Assembly (NCBI RefSeq): GCF_002443255.2
Contig: NW_019211455.1
Location: 18,699,126 to 18,763,125 of the forward strand
Reading direction: 5' to 3'
DNA from: Varroa destructor
Taxonomy: Eukaryota; Arthropoda; Arachnida; Mesostigmata; Varroidae
DNA: 64,000 nt
Part shown: positions 61,600-64,000 of the stretch, one piece after another
Layout: each line of letters opens with the position of its first letter
Numbering within the stretch: position 1 is the first letter of the stretch
Notes under the pieces: generated by a model
What the model saw: the letters and a program-made list of their open reading frames with translations, nothing else
Told to the model about the DNA's origin: nothing
Databases searched by the model: none
Program-made: the position numbers and the translations under genes

Positions 61600-61791
61600 A
61601 TGATCGACGCCGCGGTGATAAAACATGATAGGTTCGGTATCGATCGTTTGCTGGTTAATCAACCAGTTTGGCGCGGCCGGCAAATCGTCGATCTTGTAGT
61701 AGAGCTGCTTCCGGTGGAAACTGAGAAATACGAGTCTGAGTTGAGCAGAGTATTGCAGCGGTTACCGGATAAGAACAGGTGTTTGAACTAG
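61600..61791 (+). CDS. 63-codon frame, unidentified, low support
   Basis: ATG 61600 to TAG 61789-61791. It reads an acidic amphipathic segment (RFGIDRLLVNQPVW, then VVELLPVETEKYESELSRVL) with moderate GC preference at third positions. The previous frame (61280-61603, with a hydrophobic LAHLAVSLALSLWFAVLF) ends on the overlapping ATGA. In a eukaryote this suggests exons in different frames or chance rather than two linked genes. No family recognised. Confidence 0.15.
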   Translation: MIDAAVIKHDRFGIDRLLVNQPVWRGRQIVDLVVELLPVETEKYESELSRVLQRLPDKNRCLN

Positions 61792-63652
61792 CACAAAAAC
61801 ACGTTTTTTTTTTATGAGGATATTACTGACTCGATTGCTAGACGAGACAACAGTAGCAGGATATTAAAATTATTAATATTTTCCTTATCCTGCTTCCACT
61901 ATCTAGACTATATTCCAACAAGTATGAATTAATTCATGTGGCCCTAGCCGATTTCGGCACACCGTTCATCGGCCAACAGTTTCCGTGGATTTTCAGGTTA
62001 CAAAAGAATGAGTAAGGGTCAACAGTGCGGAAGTGCTTGCCTGATCTGACCTCATTGAAGAAAATGTTCGACAGAGGAAACAAATTCTCAGAGAACTCGA
62101 TAATAGAACTATTTGCCGAGCTATCGTGAGCTTGTTGACTACGATCGTTCTACTGCAGTAGCACTATTTTTTCATCTTTGGTAGTTCATTCCTCAGAGCT
62201 AGCTGCCTCTCCAGACAAAGCAAAGTTACAAATAATAGTTATAAATATAGGTTGGATATACAGGGTAGTAGATTTAAATTGGCAAGCACCTTAGCGGATT
62301 TGGCGTAATTAATAATCATGGGCTCTTCTGCTACTCCCGGTATGCGACAAAAGCGAATTTTTCGTAAAGAAAATCAAACTCATCAGGGCAAAATTACCGT
62401 GTCGTTGAGATTCGGGCGGAAATTAATTATTATCTAACTTTTCCACGCTCATCAAGATCCAAGGTTCTCTTAGTCTGAAATTGCCCATCTACGTTCTTGC
62501 CACTGTAACTGTTGATCGTCTATAGAGAAGTTAGAAACGTTAGTGTTTTACGCTTCGAGTAAGGTATAGCCAATTCATAAAATATCAAGCAGCACACCTA
62601 AATGCACCGTGGTTGTATAGCTTTGAAAGCTATTTAGTCGAGCTATGTGTACACCAAATGATTAAGTGGGTTTTTTTTTTATAGGTATTTATTGAGGTTA
62701 GTAAAGGTCATACTGGCAATATAAATATACGTAGTACGAATAAAGTCAAATAATCCAGTATTGTCAGCTGATAACTTTTTTTGTTTCGTATATGATTAGT
62801 TTGAAAAGCTAGGTTATACAAACCTATTTCACCTGCCTGCTGCTCCGTTCCGTGATGGCAGCTAACCTAATACGCCTGATAGCATAGGTAGCATGAAAAC
62901 AATTTCCGTCCGTCGCCATTTTGTGATTCCTTCTGTTAACTTCTGCCGCACGTGTGCTGGGTTTATCGGCGGTTTGTGGTTAGGTGTTTGTGATTCTTCG
63001 CAATCGTGATATAATTATTTACAAACGATGATATCTAAATTACGATGCCAAACCAACGGTCGAGATCTGTCCTATTTAAAAATTACTGACTTTGCTTAAG
63101 CTGCGACTAATGTTTCGATTAATGCTAACGACATTTAGGCTAACTCTACGACGTTAGATTTTCTAGGCAAAGGGAAGACCATATAGGTGAATAGAAGGTA
63201 TTCTTTGTTCGTTTTGTATATCGCGAATAAGCCCAGGTTCTATGACGACACGCCATATAAAAACACGTTTTCCGAAGAAAAGACTTCTATTTTGCGTTGT
63301 AGGTGTATACCATCGAAAGTCTGTACTGCGAAGACGATGAGCGGTTACTTCAGCCAAATTTGCATATGATGGGTATATAACACTAACGGGTTCTCCGACG
63401 AGCTATGGCTCATCTAGCAGGCTTTTAAGGGTTACACCAACGAAATACACAAAACTCGAGCCTCAGTTGGTGTCACACATCTTCATTCACTAACCAGAGT
63501 ATGAATTCAACAGTGAAGAGTTTCCACGTGGCTACTACTATTAAAGACGAATTGTCACTAGAACACCATAACGCTTTACAGTACCCACAATAAATACGAT
63601 AATATATTGAATAGTGGACTTTTACACCTTATACAGAGCACCTCATATAATA

Positions 63653-63689
<37 letters not shown>

Positions 63690-64000
63690 CTTACGCGAAA
63701 AATGGTCGCGGTTTGATGATTAAACGTAACTGCAAATTGCTCGAATTTACGCGGACCTACAAATTTCCAAACCTTTACGGCATAGTCGATTCCACCTGGA
63801 TCACACCGCATATATCTAGGTTTAACAGTTACCGGGCAAGTTTCTATTTAATATACGGATGTCCATTTACATGTGAGGCATCTCAAATACGGTTATCGTA
63901 TTCGGTAGGAAACCGGTAAGTACTTCACAAGCTAATTGAGTCCTGTCGAAACCTGCTTGCCAGTACATCATATTTAAGGCACAAGAGCACAAGCATCCGA
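61792..64000. other. no gene recognised; TA microsatellite
   Basis: AT-rich and stop-dense. A short palindrome ATAGCTTTGAAAGCTAT lies at 62617-62633, and a long TA run near 63.67 kb. Confidence 0.5.
63657..63688. repeat. (TA)n microsatellite
   Basis: About 16 uninterrupted TA units, the longest dinucleotide run in the window. Confidence 0.92.

Noticed and set aside
1..64000. CRISPR arrays, toxin-antitoxin or phage-defence loci, rRNA, integrons, viral genes
   Set aside because: No regularly spaced repeats, operon-like gene packing, rRNA segments or viral replication/structural genes were seen. The window is spliced eukaryotic DNA.

Overview
The window looks like nuclear DNA of a gene-poor metazoan, most likely an arthropod. 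Protein-coding exons are interrupted by GT-AG introns, most of the sequence is non-coding, simple repeats are scattered through it, and there is a decayed mariner/Tc1-type transposase fragment of the kind common in insect and arachnid genomes. Nothing bacterial, viral or plasmid-like was seen. A run of 100 Ns (15484-15583) marks an assembly gap. An acarine (mite) genome is my guess from gene density and base composition, but nothing in the window proves it.

Two genes are well supported, both on the + strand. (1) 7556-16401 is a complete five-exon regucalcin/SMP-30 (gluconolactonase family) gene. All five exons join in frame to 305 residues, all four introns are phase 1, and the metal- and substrate-binding residues of the family are present. 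Intron 3 is about 6.7 kb and holds the assembly gap and a perfect 16-bp hairpin. (2) 37685-41122 is one long open frame of 1145 residues that I read as a TMEM200/DUF2371 family membrane protein. It has two N-terminal membrane segments flanking a loop with three N-glycosylation sequons, then a very long Ser/Asn-rich tail. It sits downstream of a GC-rich block (about 36.0-37.7 kb) and has a 3' UTR with five TGTACA motifs before an AATAAA signal.

Layout: 1-1.2 kb featureless; 1.26-1.60 kb transposase remnant; 2.9-4.7 kb a GC-richer stretch that may hold the regucalcin promoter or 5' UTR; 7.55-16.4 kb regucalcin; 16.4-36 kb largely empty, with a strong 20-bp-arm hairpin at 25.74 kb; 36-41.8 kb the TMEM200-like locus; 41.8-64 kb no confident gene, but several short frames with coding-like character (notably about 51.1-51.5 kb minus, 55.4-55.6 kb plus, 59.25-59.76 kb minus, 61.6-61.8 kb plus) that I cannot assign.

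The two confident genes have no evident functional link. The least ordinary signals are non-coding: two miRNA-precursor-like hairpins, a tandem of three 7-bp/5-nt-loop hairpins upstream of the TMEM200-like gene, and the TGTACA cluster in its 3' UTR.
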